Source of the DNA: PRS1 sp965250265
Lineage (GTDB): Bacteria > Bacteroidota > Bacteroidia > Flavobacteriales > Flavobacteriaceae
Assembly: GCA_965250265.1 (NCBI GenBank)
Contig: CBDFNO010000012.1
Location: 310,001-374,000, forward strand
Direction: 5' to 3'
DNA: 64,000 nt
The notes beneath the pieces are model-generated. The model did not search any database and was not told the DNA's origin. It saw only the letters and a list, made by a program, of their open reading frames with translations. The first letter of the stretch is position 1. Each line of letters opens with the position of its first letter. This document shows, one piece after another, positions 26,455-34,911 of the stretch. A program made the position numbers and the translations under genes.

Positions 26455-27762
26455 ATGGATTATATTCCCAACATACTCTTTGCGCTTGCACTTGTTATAG
26501 GTATAGGTTATTTTATTAATAATATCCGTAAGCTTATTCGTAACATCAAATTAGGGAAAGATATTGATGTAAGTGATAATAAATCACAGCGTTGGAAAAA
26601 TATGACAATGATCGCACTTGGGCAAAGTAAAATGGTGCGTCGTCCGATTGCTGGTTTTCTTCACGTTATTGTTTACATTGGTTTTATTGTTATTAATATA
26701 GAAGTACTGGAGATTATTATTGATGGTTTATTTGGAACACATCGTATATTTTCAGGGATTGGTAGTTTGTACGGATTACTTATTGGTTCTTTTGAAATTC
26801 TGGCAATTCTTGTTTTAGTGGCAGTAATTGTATTTTGGATACGAAGAAATATTTTAAAATTAACTCGTTTTTGGAAAAACGAAATGACGAGTTGGCCAAA
26901 AAATGATGCGAATTATATTTTGTATTTCGAAATGGTATTAATGACATTATTTCTAATTATGAATGCAACAGATGTTCATTTTCAGGATATGGCAACAGGA
27001 AATATAATAAGTCAATATGTTGCACCTTGGTTTGATGGATTATCTGAAAACTCACTGCACCTTGTTGAAAGAACTGCATGGTGGAGTCATATATTAATTA
27101 TTTTCATATTCTTGAATTATCTATATTTTTCTAAACATTTGCATATTTTATTAGCTTTTCCAAATACCTACTATGGAAGTATGAAACCAAAAGGAGAATT
27201 AAATAGCTTAGAAGCTGTTACAAAAGAAGTGATGTTAATGATAGATCCAAATGCAGACCCTTTTGCAACACCAGAAGCAGGTGAAGAAGATCTTGATCCT
27301 GTTAAATTTGGGGCTAGCGATGTACAAGATTTAAATTGGGTACAATTACTCAATGCATATACCTGTACAGAATGTGGAAGATGTACAAACGAATGTCCAG
27401 CAAATCAAACTGGAAAAAAATTATCTCCTCGTAAGATAATGATGGACACTCGTGATCGCTTAGAGGAAGTAGGGAAAAATATTGATGCCAACAAAGGAGA
27501 ATTTAAAGAAGATGGAAAACAGCTATTGGATGATTACGTAACACGTGAAGAGCTTTGGGCGTGTACGTCATGTAATGCATGTGTAGAAGCTTGCCCTGTA
27601 AGTATTAATCCTTTGTCAATTATTTTAGATATGCGTCGTTATTTAGTCATGGAACAATCTGCTGCTCCTAGTGAATTAAATACTATGATGGCAAATATTG
27701 AAAATAATGGAGCTCCCTGGCCTTATAACCAAATGGATAGATTAAATTGGAAAAATGAATAG
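26455..27762 (+). CDS. Membrane-bound (Fe-S) oxidoreductase, HdrC-like
   Basis: A 435-residue protein with an N-terminal membrane part (about five helices over residues 1-220) and a C-terminal dicluster ferredoxin domain: CTECGRCTNECPANQTGKK near residue 303 and CTSCNACVEACPVSINPLS near residue 365, two [4Fe-4S] motifs. It should receive electrons from quinol or another membrane donor and pass them to a soluble partner. The HdrB-like gene at 28211 is the natural partner; a small unrelated gene separates them. The substrate is unknown. Confidence 0.85.
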   Translation: MDYIPNILFALALVIGIGYFINNIRKLIRNIKLGKDIDVSDNKSQRWKNMTMIALGQSKMVRRPIAGFLHVIVYIGFIVINIEVLEIIIDGLFGTHRIFSGIGSLYGLLIGSFEILAILVLVAVIVFWIRRNILKLTRFWKNEMTSWPKNDANYILYFEMVLMTLFLIMNATDVHFQDMATGNIISQYVAPWFDGLSENSLHLVERTAWWSHILIIFIFLNYLYFSKHLHILLAFPNTYYGSMKPKGELNSLEAVTKEVMLMIDPNADPFATPEAGEEDLDPVKFGASDVQDLNWVQLLNAYTCTECGRCTNECPANQTGKKLSPRKIMMDTRDRLEEVGKNIDANKGEFKEDGKQLLDDYVTREELWACTSCNACVEACPVSINPLSIILDMRRYLVMEQSAAPSELNTMMANIENNGAPWPYNQMDRLNWKNE

Positions 27763-27765
27763 AGC

Positions 27766-28128
27766 ATGAAACATTTAAAAATTACATATTATTTAGTAAT
27801 ATTAATTTTATGCTTTTTTAGCTTTAATTATTGTATAGGTCAAAATAGAGATTATAAAGCAGATTCATTACAAATAAAAATTTATACTGAAATTGAATAT
27901 GTAAATAGCAAGTCAAAAGAGATAACAGTTAAAAAAATATTTTGTGATTATTGTTCGGAAAATCAAATCAAATATTTAAAAGAAAAAGCAAAGGAATTGG
28001 CTTTTTATGATAGATATAATCCAGCAAAAAGATTGGTAGATGGCATCCGTAAATTTGCAATAATTATAAGGGTTTCAAAAAAAGATTTTTCTGCATTGAA
28101 AACAAAAAAAGATAGCATTAATAATTAA
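27766..28128 (+). CDS. Small secreted hypothetical protein
   Basis: A 120-residue protein with a signal peptide (residues 1-25, ending YCIGQ). The mature part is basic, with a CDYC pair near residue 65 and no recognisable family. It starts 4 bases after the upstream Fe-S gene and splits the HdrC-like/HdrB-like pair, which looks like a lineage-specific insertion. Downstream, another frame stays open to 28192 and could be a coding remnant. Confidence 0.6.
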   Translation: MKHLKITYYLVILILCFFSFNYCIGQNRDYKADSLQIKIYTEIEYVNSKSKEITVKKIFCDYCSENQIKYLKEKAKELAFYDRYNPAKRLVDGIRKFAIIIRVSKKDFSALKTKKDSINN

Positions 28129-28210
28129 GATTAGAGATTTAATTGTTAAAGAAGTAACTATTGAAGTGTTTGATGATGGCAAACACCAATAAGTTTAAAT
28201 ATTTTTAAAA

Positions 28211-29002
28211 ATGAGCGAATCATTAAAGGTATCAACTATGGCTGAATTTATGGCACAAGGCAAACAACCAGAAGTATTGTTTTGGGTTGGTTGTGCCGGA
28301 AGTTTTGATGATAGGGCAAAAAAAATCACTAAAGCTTTTGTTAAAATCCTTAATAAAGCAAATGTAGATTTTGCTGTTTTGGGTACCGAAGAGAGTTGTA
28401 CTGGTGATCCTGCAAAACGATCTGGGAATGAGTTTTTATTTCAAATGCAAGCTGTAACTAATATAGAAGTATTAAATGCTTACGAAATAAAAAAAGTTGT
28501 CACTGCTTGCCCTCATTGTTTTAATACTCTTAAAAATGAATATCCTTCGCTTGGTGGAAATTACCAAGTGATGCATCACACCCAATTTTTAAAAAGCTTA
28601 TTAGAAGATGGACGACTTACTATTGGAGGACAGAAATTTAAAGGCAAACGAATTACGTTTCATGATCCTTGTTATTTAGGTCGCGCAAATAGTGTATATG
28701 AAGCACCAAGGGAACTAATTAAGAAGCTAGATGCCGAATTGGTGGAAATGAAACACTGTAAACGTAATGGCCTATGTTGTGGAGCTGGAGGAGCGCAAAT
28801 GTTTAAGGAACCAGAAAAAGGAGATAAAGACATTAATGTGGAACGTACCGAACAAGCTCTTGAAACTAAACCAGATATTATTGCTGCTGGTTGTCCATTT
28901 TGTAATACTATGATGACAGATGGTATAAAAGCAAAAGAACAAGAAGACAATATTAAGGTTATGGATGTTGCAGAATTAATTGCTAATGCCCAAGATTTAT
29001 AA
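28211..29002 (+). CDS. CCG-domain (Fe-S) oxidoreductase, HdrB-like
   Basis: A 263-residue soluble protein with two CCG-type cysteine clusters like heterodisulfide reductase subunit B. The first lies around GCAGSF and TACPHCFNTL (residues ~28-100), the second is HDPCYLGR, GLCCGAGGAQMF and AAGCPFCNTM (residues ~155-240). These bind a non-cubane [4Fe-4S] cluster used in thiol/disulfide or lactate/glycolate-type electron transfer. It should work with the membrane dicluster protein at 26455. The true electron acceptor is not evident. Confidence 0.87.
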   Translation: MSESLKVSTMAEFMAQGKQPEVLFWVGCAGSFDDRAKKITKAFVKILNKANVDFAVLGTEESCTGDPAKRSGNEFLFQMQAVTNIEVLNAYEIKKVVTACPHCFNTLKNEYPSLGGNYQVMHHTQFLKSLLEDGRLTIGGQKFKGKRITFHDPCYLGRANSVYEAPRELIKKLDAELVEMKHCKRNGLCCGAGGAQMFKEPEKGDKDINVERTEQALETKPDIIAAGCPFCNTMMTDGIKAKEQEDNIKVMDVAELIANAQDL

Positions 29003-29027
29003 GCCAAACCAAATCATTTAAATTTTT

Positions 29028-29645
29028 ATGAAAAATTATATAATTATTATAAGTTTACTAATAGCGTTAAACACCTACTCTCAAGATTCAACTTTAGATA
29101 TAATTGCTAAAGAAACTTGCGAATACCTTCAAAAAGATGAAATAAGGAACTTAGATAATCAACAAAAGACTTTAAAATTAGGTATATTTATTATTAATCT
29201 ATATAGCGAATATAAGGAAGATTTAAAAGCTGAAGGTATAGATATAGATTTTACTGAAGATGATGCTGGTAGGAAATTTGGTGAAAAAATTGGAATTAAT
29301 ATGGTAAACTTTTGTCCAGAAGCCCTTATTGCATTAGCTAGCGATGTTGATTCAGTAGATTATGATACTGATACTGACAAAGCAAAAGAAATATATGTTT
29401 TTAACGGAGAAATTCAATCTATAAAAGGAAATGATTTTAGCTTTGTTGAAGTTAAAAATTCAGATGGAATTGTTCAGAAGTTTTTGTGGTTTTCAAATTT
29501 TAAAGGATCAGAAAAATTAATAGCAAACGATTCCATAATTGGAACTAAAGTAAAAGTTAAGTATAAAAACACTGAATGCTTTTCACCAAAATTAGAAGAA
29601 TATATTATTAGAAAAGAAATCATTGAAATTGGTTATTTTGAATAA
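29028..29645 (+). CDS. Secreted hypothetical protein
   Basis: A 205-residue protein with a signal peptide (MKNYIIIISLLIALNTYSQ). It has an acidic N-terminal helical part and a C-terminal half with alternating strands (VFNGEIQSIKGNDFSFVEV) that could be an OB-like fold. No family recognised. It starts 25 bases after the HdrB-like gene and ends 8 bases before the next gene on the same strand. Probably periplasmic. Confidence 0.65.
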   Translation: MKNYIIIISLLIALNTYSQDSTLDIIAKETCEYLQKDEIRNLDNQQKTLKLGIFIINLYSEYKEDLKAEGIDIDFTEDDAGRKFGEKIGINMVNFCPEALIALASDVDSVDYDTDTDKAKEIYVFNGEIQSIKGNDFSFVEVKNSDGIVQKFLWFSNFKGSEKLIANDSIIGTKVKVKYKNTECFSPKLEEYIIRKEIIEIGYFE

Positions 29646-29653
29646 ATTAAAAA

Positions 29654-30139
29654 ATGTTAGTAGATTTTAACATATTACCTGAAACTTCAAGAGTTTGGAT
29701 ATACCAAGCAAGTCGATCGTTTACTGAAAGCGAATTGGTAGAGATTACTTCAAAATTAAATACATTTATAGAACAATGGACTGCACATGGAAGTGATTTA
29801 CAATCGGGTTTCGAAATTAAATATAAACGTTTCATTATTCTTGGTTTAAATCAAAGTTTAAATATCGCAACAGGCTGTTCTATAGACGCTTCAGTGCATT
29901 TTATTCAACAACTAGAACAAGACTATAATGTTGATTTATTGGATAAAATGAATGTGTCTTATAAGCAAGGAGAATTTGTAGCATACAAAACGCTTATAGA
30001 TTTCAGAAAAATGGCAAAGCAAAAAGCCGTGTCAAAAAATACTATCGTCTTCAACAACTTGGTTACCAATATTGTCGAATATAAAGAAAACTGGGAAGTA
30101 CCTGCCAGTGAAAGTTGGCATAATCGTTTTTTAAAGTAA
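29654..30139 (+). CDS. Conserved Bacteroidota protein of unknown function
   Basis: A 161-residue cytosolic protein (MLVDFNILPETSRVWIYQAS). Homologues in Flavobacteriaceae are often labelled 'ABC transporter ATPase', but no Walker A or B motif or ABC signature is present here, so that name appears wrong. It contains WTAHGSDL near residue 37 and ends ENWEVPASESWHNRFLK. A decayed copy of its last ~130 bases lies beyond the next gene at 31449-31579, which suggests an old duplication around serB. Confidence 0.75.
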   Translation: MLVDFNILPETSRVWIYQASRSFTESELVEITSKLNTFIEQWTAHGSDLQSGFEIKYKRFIILGLNQSLNIATGCSIDASVHFIQQLEQDYNVDLLDKMNVSYKQGEFVAYKTLIDFRKMAKQKAVSKNTIVFNNLVTNIVEYKENWEVPASESWHNRFLK

Positions 30140-30220
30140 CAAGGCATTAAACCAAAAAAAGCTTTCATATTTCAAATAGAATATTGATTTTTACCGCTTC
30201 CAAAGCGCAACTATAAAATT

Positions 30221-31444
30221 ATGGCTAACGATATTTTTTTATTAAATATTTCTGGACAAGACAAACCAGGGCTAACTTCAGGTTTAACAAGTGTTTTATC
30301 AGAGTATGATGCCAAAGTGCTAGATATAGGGCAAGCAAACATTCATGATACCTTATCTTTAGGTATTTTATTTGAAATTCAGTCTGGAGAAAAATCATCA
30401 GCTGTACAAAAAGATTTACTTTTTAAGGCTTATGAGCTAGGTATTACTGCTAAATTCACACCAATCTCACTGGAAGATTATGAACATTGGGTAAGTCTTC
30501 AAGGTAAAGATAGATACATTGTTACAGTTTTAGGAGTAAAACTTACTGCTCGACAAATATCTGAAGTTGCTAAAGTAATTTCAGAAAAGAATTTAAATAT
30601 TGATGCTATAAAAAGACTTACAGGTCGTTTATCTCTTGTTAAAGAAGAAGAATACCCAAGAGCTTGTATTCAATTATCCATTAGAGGAAAAATAGAAAAT
30701 AAAGCAGATTTTACTGAAAAAATCATGCAAATATCGCATGATTTAGATGTAGATATCGCTTTTCAAGAAGATAATATTTACAGACGAAACAGAAGATTGG
30801 TTTGTTTCGATATGGATTCTACATTAATACAAACAGAAGTTATTGATGAATTAGCAGAGTTAGCTGGTGTCGGGGATAAAGTGAGAGCAATTACAGAATC
30901 TGCAATGCTAGGAGAAATAGACTTTAACGAAAGTTTCATTAGACGTATGAAACTCTTAAAAGGTTTGAAAGAAGAAGTACTTCATGATGTTGCTGTTAAT
31001 TTGCCAATAACTAAAGGCGCAAGAAGACTAATAGATACTTTAAAAAGCTACGGATTTAAAACTGCTATTTTGTCTGGTGGATTTACTTACTTCGGGCAAT
31101 ATTTACAAAAAGAATTGGGAATTGACTATGTGCATGCAAATCAATTAGAAATAAAAGATGGAGTTCTAACCGGTGAGTATATTGGTGATATTGTAAATGG
31201 AAGCAAAAAAGCAGAATATCTTAAAGAAATTGTAAAAAAAGAAGGCATAGATATCAACCAAACCATTGCTGTTGGCGATGGAGCTAATGATTTGGCAATG
31301 CTAAATCTTGCAGGTTTAGGCATAGCTTTTCATGCAAAACCAACTGTAAAAGATAATGCACATAGTTCTATATCAAGTATTGGGTTAGATGGCGTTTTGT
31401 ATTTGTTAGGTTATCACGATAAACATATAGATTTGCTTGAATAG
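30221..31444 (+). CDS. serB: Phosphoserine phosphatase with N-terminal ACT domains
   Basis: Last step of serine synthesis, phosphoserine to serine. The 407-residue product has two ACT-like regulatory regions (residues 1-75 and ~100-180), then a HAD phosphatase domain with the nucleophile motif CFDMDSTLIQTE at about residues 204-215, ILSGGF near residue 286, and GDGANDLAML near residue 349. ACT domains suggest feedback by an amino acid, probably serine. The gene lies between an intact gene and a decayed copy of that gene's 3' end. Confidence 0.93.
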   Translation: MANDIFLLNISGQDKPGLTSGLTSVLSEYDAKVLDIGQANIHDTLSLGILFEIQSGEKSSAVQKDLLFKAYELGITAKFTPISLEDYEHWVSLQGKDRYIVTVLGVKLTARQISEVAKVISEKNLNIDAIKRLTGRLSLVKEEEYPRACIQLSIRGKIENKADFTEKIMQISHDLDVDIAFQEDNIYRRNRRLVCFDMDSTLIQTEVIDELAELAGVGDKVRAITESAMLGEIDFNESFIRRMKLLKGLKEEVLHDVAVNLPITKGARRLIDTLKSYGFKTAILSGGFTYFGQYLQKELGIDYVHANQLEIKDGVLTGEYIGDIVNGSKKAEYLKEIVKKEGIDINQTIAVGDGANDLAMLNLAGLGIAFHAKPTVKDNAHSSISSIGLDGVLYLLGYHDKHIDLLE

Positions 31445-31448
31445 TTAT

Positions 31449-31579
31449 AGAAAATTGCAAAGCAAAAAGCTGTTTCAAAAACACATTGTCTTCAATAATT
31501 AGTTACAAATATTGCAGAATAAAAAGAAAACTGGGAAGTGCCTGCGAGCGAGAGCTGGAACAAACGTTTCTTAAATTAA
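31449..31579 (+). pseudogene. Decayed duplicate of the 3' end of the gene at 29654
   Basis: This stretch matches 30009-30139 closely. Shared blocks include GCAAAGCAAAAAGC, AAAGAAAACTGGGAAGT and the end encoding PASESW, while in-frame TAA codons, a small deletion and substitutions destroy the reading frame. It follows the serB stop by 4 bases and has no start codon. It is a remnant, so serB is now flanked by direct repeats of about 130 bases. Confidence 0.75.
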
Positions 31580-31673
31580 AGTTAAAATATAATAAGTAGC
31601 AAACTAATACGTTTTTTGGGTAGGAAAAAGAAATATTTAATTCCTTTACTTAAAATAGCTATAAAACCTACTT

Positions 31674-32108
31674 ATGAAATTTAAAATATTGGTGTTTGCG
31701 TTTCTGCTCTCTGCATTTAATCTTTCGGCTCAAGAATGGCAAACTAACTTCTCCAAAGCAAAAATTTTAGCTTCAAAAGAAAACAAACAAATTGTATTAG
31801 TGTTTCAAGGTAGCGATTGGTGTACACCTTGTATTAAATTGGACAAACAAGTTTGGAGTACTGAAGAATTTCAAAAATTAGCAAAAGACAAATTTATAAT
31901 GCTCCTAGCTGATTTTCCGCGTAGAAAAGCAAATAAACTTTCTGAAGAATTGCAAGAACAAAACAACAAACTTGCCGAACAATATAATACACAAGGTTAT
32001 TTTCCTCTAGTGGTTGTTATGGACAAAGAAGGTAAAGTCCTTGGTAAAATGGGCTATGAGAAATTATCACCAGCCAAATATTTCGATAAACTTGTTAAAT
32101 TCAAATAA
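31674..32108 (+). CDS. Secreted thioredoxin-fold protein
   Basis: A 144-residue periplasmic protein: signal peptide to about residue 19 (NLSAQ), then a thioredoxin fold with the redox motif SDWCTPCIKL near residue 52. WCxxC with Thr-Pro suggests an oxidoreductase or a heme/thiol chaperone. It heads a tight run with apbE (6-base gap), a DUF4266 gene and a DUF3570 gene, a combination recurrent in Bacteroidota and Proteobacteria. It probably keeps cysteines of a partner, perhaps the DUF4266 protein, reduced (inferred). Confidence 0.85.
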   Translation: MKFKILVFAFLLSAFNLSAQEWQTNFSKAKILASKENKQIVLVFQGSDWCTPCIKLDKQVWSTEEFQKLAKDKFIMLLADFPRRKANKLSEELQEQNNKLAEQYNTQGYFPLVVVMDKEGKVLGKMGYEKLSPAKYFDKLVKFK

Positions 32109-32114
32109 ACTCAT

Positions 32115-33107
32115 TTGAAAAACTTAAAGAAACTACTTATCTATTTCTTGTTAATGTCTTCATCGATAACATTTGCACAAGATGCTTATCGAAGAACGGT
32201 AAAGTTAATGGGTAGCCGCTTTGACATTACTGTAATTGCAAACAACGAAAAAGAAGGAAACAACTATATTGATTTGGCGATTAGCGAGATTTCAAGAATA
32301 GAAAAACTCATTTCTTCTTGGGATGAAAATTCTCAAACAACATTAATAAATAATAATGCTGGATTACGAGCTGTAAAGGTTGATGAAGAATTATTTCAAC
32401 TTATTCAACGTGCAATAAAAGTTTCAAGACTAACAAAAGGAGCATTCGATATTAGCTATGCTTCGATGGACAGAATTTGGAAATATGATGGAAGCATGAC
32501 CCAAATGCCGTCAGAAGAAAGCATAAAAGAATCAGTTAAAAAGGTTGGGTATCAAAACATTATTCTTAATGTCGAAAATTATAGCGTTTATCTTAAACTA
32601 AAAGAAATGAAAATTGGTTTTGGTGCTATAGGCAAAGGTTATGCTGCAGATAAAGCTAAAGCTCTTTTAAAAAGTAAAGGAGTAGTAGGTGGAATTATAA
32701 ATGCATCTGGCGATTTGAATGCTTGGGGAAAACAACCAGACGGAAAAGATTGGATGGTTGCTATTGTAAATCCATTAAATAAGGAAAAAGTATTCTCGTG
32801 GTTGCCAATGCATAATACTGCTGTAGTTACATCTGGAAACTATGAAAAATATATAAAATTTAATGGAGAGTTGTATTCTCACATTATTGACCCTAGAACT
32901 GGATATCCAAGTAAAGGAATCTTAAGCGTTTCTGTATTTACAGAAAATGCCGAATTGGCTGATGCTTTAGCAACTTCAATATTTGTAATGGGAGTTGAGA
33001 CAGGTTTAGATTTTATTAATCAATTAAAAGGTGTTGAATGTATTATTATTGATAAGGATAATAAGATTTGCACCTCAAACAATATAAATTTTAAGCAAAC
33101 TAATTAA
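32115..33107 (+). CDS. apbE: FAD:protein FMN transferase ApbE
   Basis: Attaches FMN covalently to Ser/Thr of target proteins outside the cytoplasm, using FAD and magnesium. The 330-residue product begins with a signal peptide ending TFAQD. Family motifs are MGSRFDITV, GAFDISYASMDRIW, GFGAIGKGYAADKA, NASGDLNAWG and IIDPRTGYP near residue 260. The start codon is TTG. No NqrC, RnfG or FMN-binding-domain target is visible in this window. The downstream DUF3570 protein carries SGAS motifs and is the best local candidate substrate. Confidence 0.93.
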   Translation: MKNLKKLLIYFLLMSSSITFAQDAYRRTVKLMGSRFDITVIANNEKEGNNYIDLAISEISRIEKLISSWDENSQTTLINNNAGLRAVKVDEELFQLIQRAIKVSRLTKGAFDISYASMDRIWKYDGSMTQMPSEESIKESVKKVGYQNIILNVENYSVYLKLKEMKIGFGAIGKGYAADKAKALLKSKGVVGGIINASGDLNAWGKQPDGKDWMVAIVNPLNKEKVFSWLPMHNTAVVTSGNYEKYIKFNGELYSHIIDPRTGYPSKGILSVSVFTENAELADALATSIFVMGVETGLDFINQLKGVECIIIDKDNKICTSNNINFKQTN

Positions 33108-33108
33108 T

Positions 33109-33318
33109 ATGAAGCATTTAATAATAGTATTTGTCATGGTGGTTTTTTGTTCTTCTTGCGTATCAGTTAAAGAATACGAAAAAGTAAATATTAATGATCC
33201 AGATATGGTTTTATCTCAAAAAAGTTCTCACCGATTTGTAACCAGTTTTCAGGTTTATCGTGAAGCTGCAGCTGGAGCAAATGGTGGAAAATCTGGTGGT
33301 GGCTGTGGATGCAATTAG
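33109..33318 (+). CDS. DUF4266 small lipoprotein with Gly/Cys tail
   Basis: A 69-residue protein of the DUF4266 type. A lipobox-like FCSSC gives a lipid-anchored cysteine near residue 17. The mature part carries the conserved KVNINDPDM and a C-terminal tail GKSGGGCGCN, whose CGC could bind a metal or form a disulfide. It starts 1 base after apbE, so the two are translationally linked. Function unknown. The family co-occurs with ApbE and DUF3570, as here. Confidence 0.85.
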   Translation: MKHLIIVFVMVVFCSSCVSVKEYEKVNINDPDMVLSQKSSHRFVTSFQVYREAAAGANGGKSGGGCGCN

Positions 33319-33352
33319 TAAAAAAAATAGATATTAAAAATTTAAATAATTA

Positions 33353-34813
33353 ATGAAAAGCCTCTTATCAATTATAATATTTTTTATTTGCTTCTCTTCA
33401 ATAGTCTTTGGACAGGATAATTCTGATGTTTATAAAAAACGTGTTTTAGAAACAACCGAAGTTGAATTTCTAACAAGTTACTATACTCAAGATGGTGATA
33501 ATGCTGCTGTAACTGGAGGAATAGGAACAGAAAAACTTACCGATTTCACACCTACTATAGTTGTGAGTATGCCGCTTAATGCTGATGATGTGTTAACAAT
33601 TGATGTTGGGATTTCCACTTATACTTCGGCATCGTCAAGCAATTTGGACCCTTTTGATAGTTCTGGAGCATCCAATGGTGAAGACGACGACGACGATGAA
33701 GATGATGATAGGAGTAGAAATGCTGCAACAGGAGTTACAGGAAGCCCTTGGGTAGAATCTTCTGGTGCATCAAAACAAGATACTTGGGGAAGTGTAAATG
33801 TTAATTATTCTCATAGTTCAGACAATAGAAATAGAATTTGGGGTGCCAATGCATCTTTTGCCAGAGAATACGATTACACATCTATTGGTTTTGGTGGTTC
33901 TTATACAATGCTTTTCAATGAGAAAAATACAGAAATTGGCATTAAAGGAAATGTGTATTTAGACACTTGGAGTCCGAGATATCCAACTGAGTTAGATTCT
34001 TATTTGGAAGCTAATAGTGATTTAACTCAAGGTTTTTTTAGTGATATAGATATTTTAGATCAAAACGGAAATAATGGCCCAGTTTGGAGTCCTATTTCTG
34101 GATTTAATTTAATAAATGATAAAAGTAGAAACTCATATTCGGTATCGTTTAGTTTTTCACAAATACTAAATAAAAATGCACAATTTTCATTGTTTTTAGA
34201 TGTTGTTCAACAAGAAGGCTGGTTGGCAAACCCAATGCAACGCGTCTATTTTAATGACGTTTCAAACTATTATGTTGGTAGTACTGGTGAAAATAATACA
34301 AATATTACAAACTATGCATCGCCGAGTAATACAGAATTGTTTCAATTAGCGGATGATATAGAGCGTTTGCCAGATACACGTTTTAAAATACCAATTGGAA
34401 TGCGTTTAAATTATTATTTAAATGAAACATTTTCTTTAAGAGCTTATTATCGTTATTATTTTGATGATTGGGGAATAAATTCTCATACTGTAAGCATAGA
34501 AGTGCCTATAAAAATTTCGCAAAAATTCACTTTATATCCTTCATATCGTTATTATACACAAACTGAAGCAGATTATTTTGCTCGTTATGAGCAACATTTA
34601 TCAACCAATGAGTTTTATACTTCAGATTACGATTTATCAGGATTTAATGCAAATCAATATGGTTTTGGAATTGGTTATACTGATATTTTTACTAAAGCAC
34701 ATATTGGTAAACTAGGGCTTAAATCCATCGATTTAAAATATAACAATTATAAACGCAATACAGGTTTAGATGCAAATATTATTTCAGTTGGATTTAAGTT
34801 TGTGATGGATTAA
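33353..34813 (+). CDS. DUF3570 outer-membrane protein with SGAS motifs
   Basis: A 486-residue protein with a signal peptide (to about residue 20, VFGQD), then Tyr/Asn-rich amphipathic strands to the C-terminus typical of an outer-membrane barrel, as in DUF3570. Between strands at residues ~85-145 lies a loop with DSSGAS (SGAS at 104-107), a run of nine Asp/Glu (111-119) and a second SSGAS (137-140). [S/T]GA[S/T] is the core of sites flavinylated by ApbE. ApbE is encoded two genes upstream. Covalent FMN on this loop is inferred. Confidence 0.83.
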   Translation: MKSLLSIIIFFICFSSIVFGQDNSDVYKKRVLETTEVEFLTSYYTQDGDNAAVTGGIGTEKLTDFTPTIVVSMPLNADDVLTIDVGISTYTSASSSNLDPFDSSGASNGEDDDDDEDDDRSRNAATGVTGSPWVESSGASKQDTWGSVNVNYSHSSDNRNRIWGANASFAREYDYTSIGFGGSYTMLFNEKNTEIGIKGNVYLDTWSPRYPTELDSYLEANSDLTQGFFSDIDILDQNGNNGPVWSPISGFNLINDKSRNSYSVSFSFSQILNKNAQFSLFLDVVQQEGWLANPMQRVYFNDVSNYYVGSTGENNTNITNYASPSNTELFQLADDIERLPDTRFKIPIGMRLNYYLNETFSLRAYYRYYFDDWGINSHTVSIEVPIKISQKFTLYPSYRYYTQTEADYFARYEQHLSTNEFYTSDYDLSGFNANQYGFGIGYTDIFTKAHIGKLGLKSIDLKYNNYKRNTGLDANIISVGFKFVMD

Positions 34814-34911
34814 TAGTTTGTTTACAACCTTCTTTATAAAACTATCTTAAAGCTTATTTATCTTCTTGCAAAAAATGTTATTTTGGCATAGTTTTTAATG
34901 ATACCTAATCT

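Noticed and set aside
29654..30139. ABC transporter ATPase annotation
   Set aside because: No Walker A, Walker B or signature motif is present in the 161 residues; the name looks like a propagated error.
33680..33710. Tandem GAC/GAT repeat
   Set aside because: It encodes the acidic run of the DUF3570 protein and is part of a continuous coding frame, so it is not a separate repeat feature.
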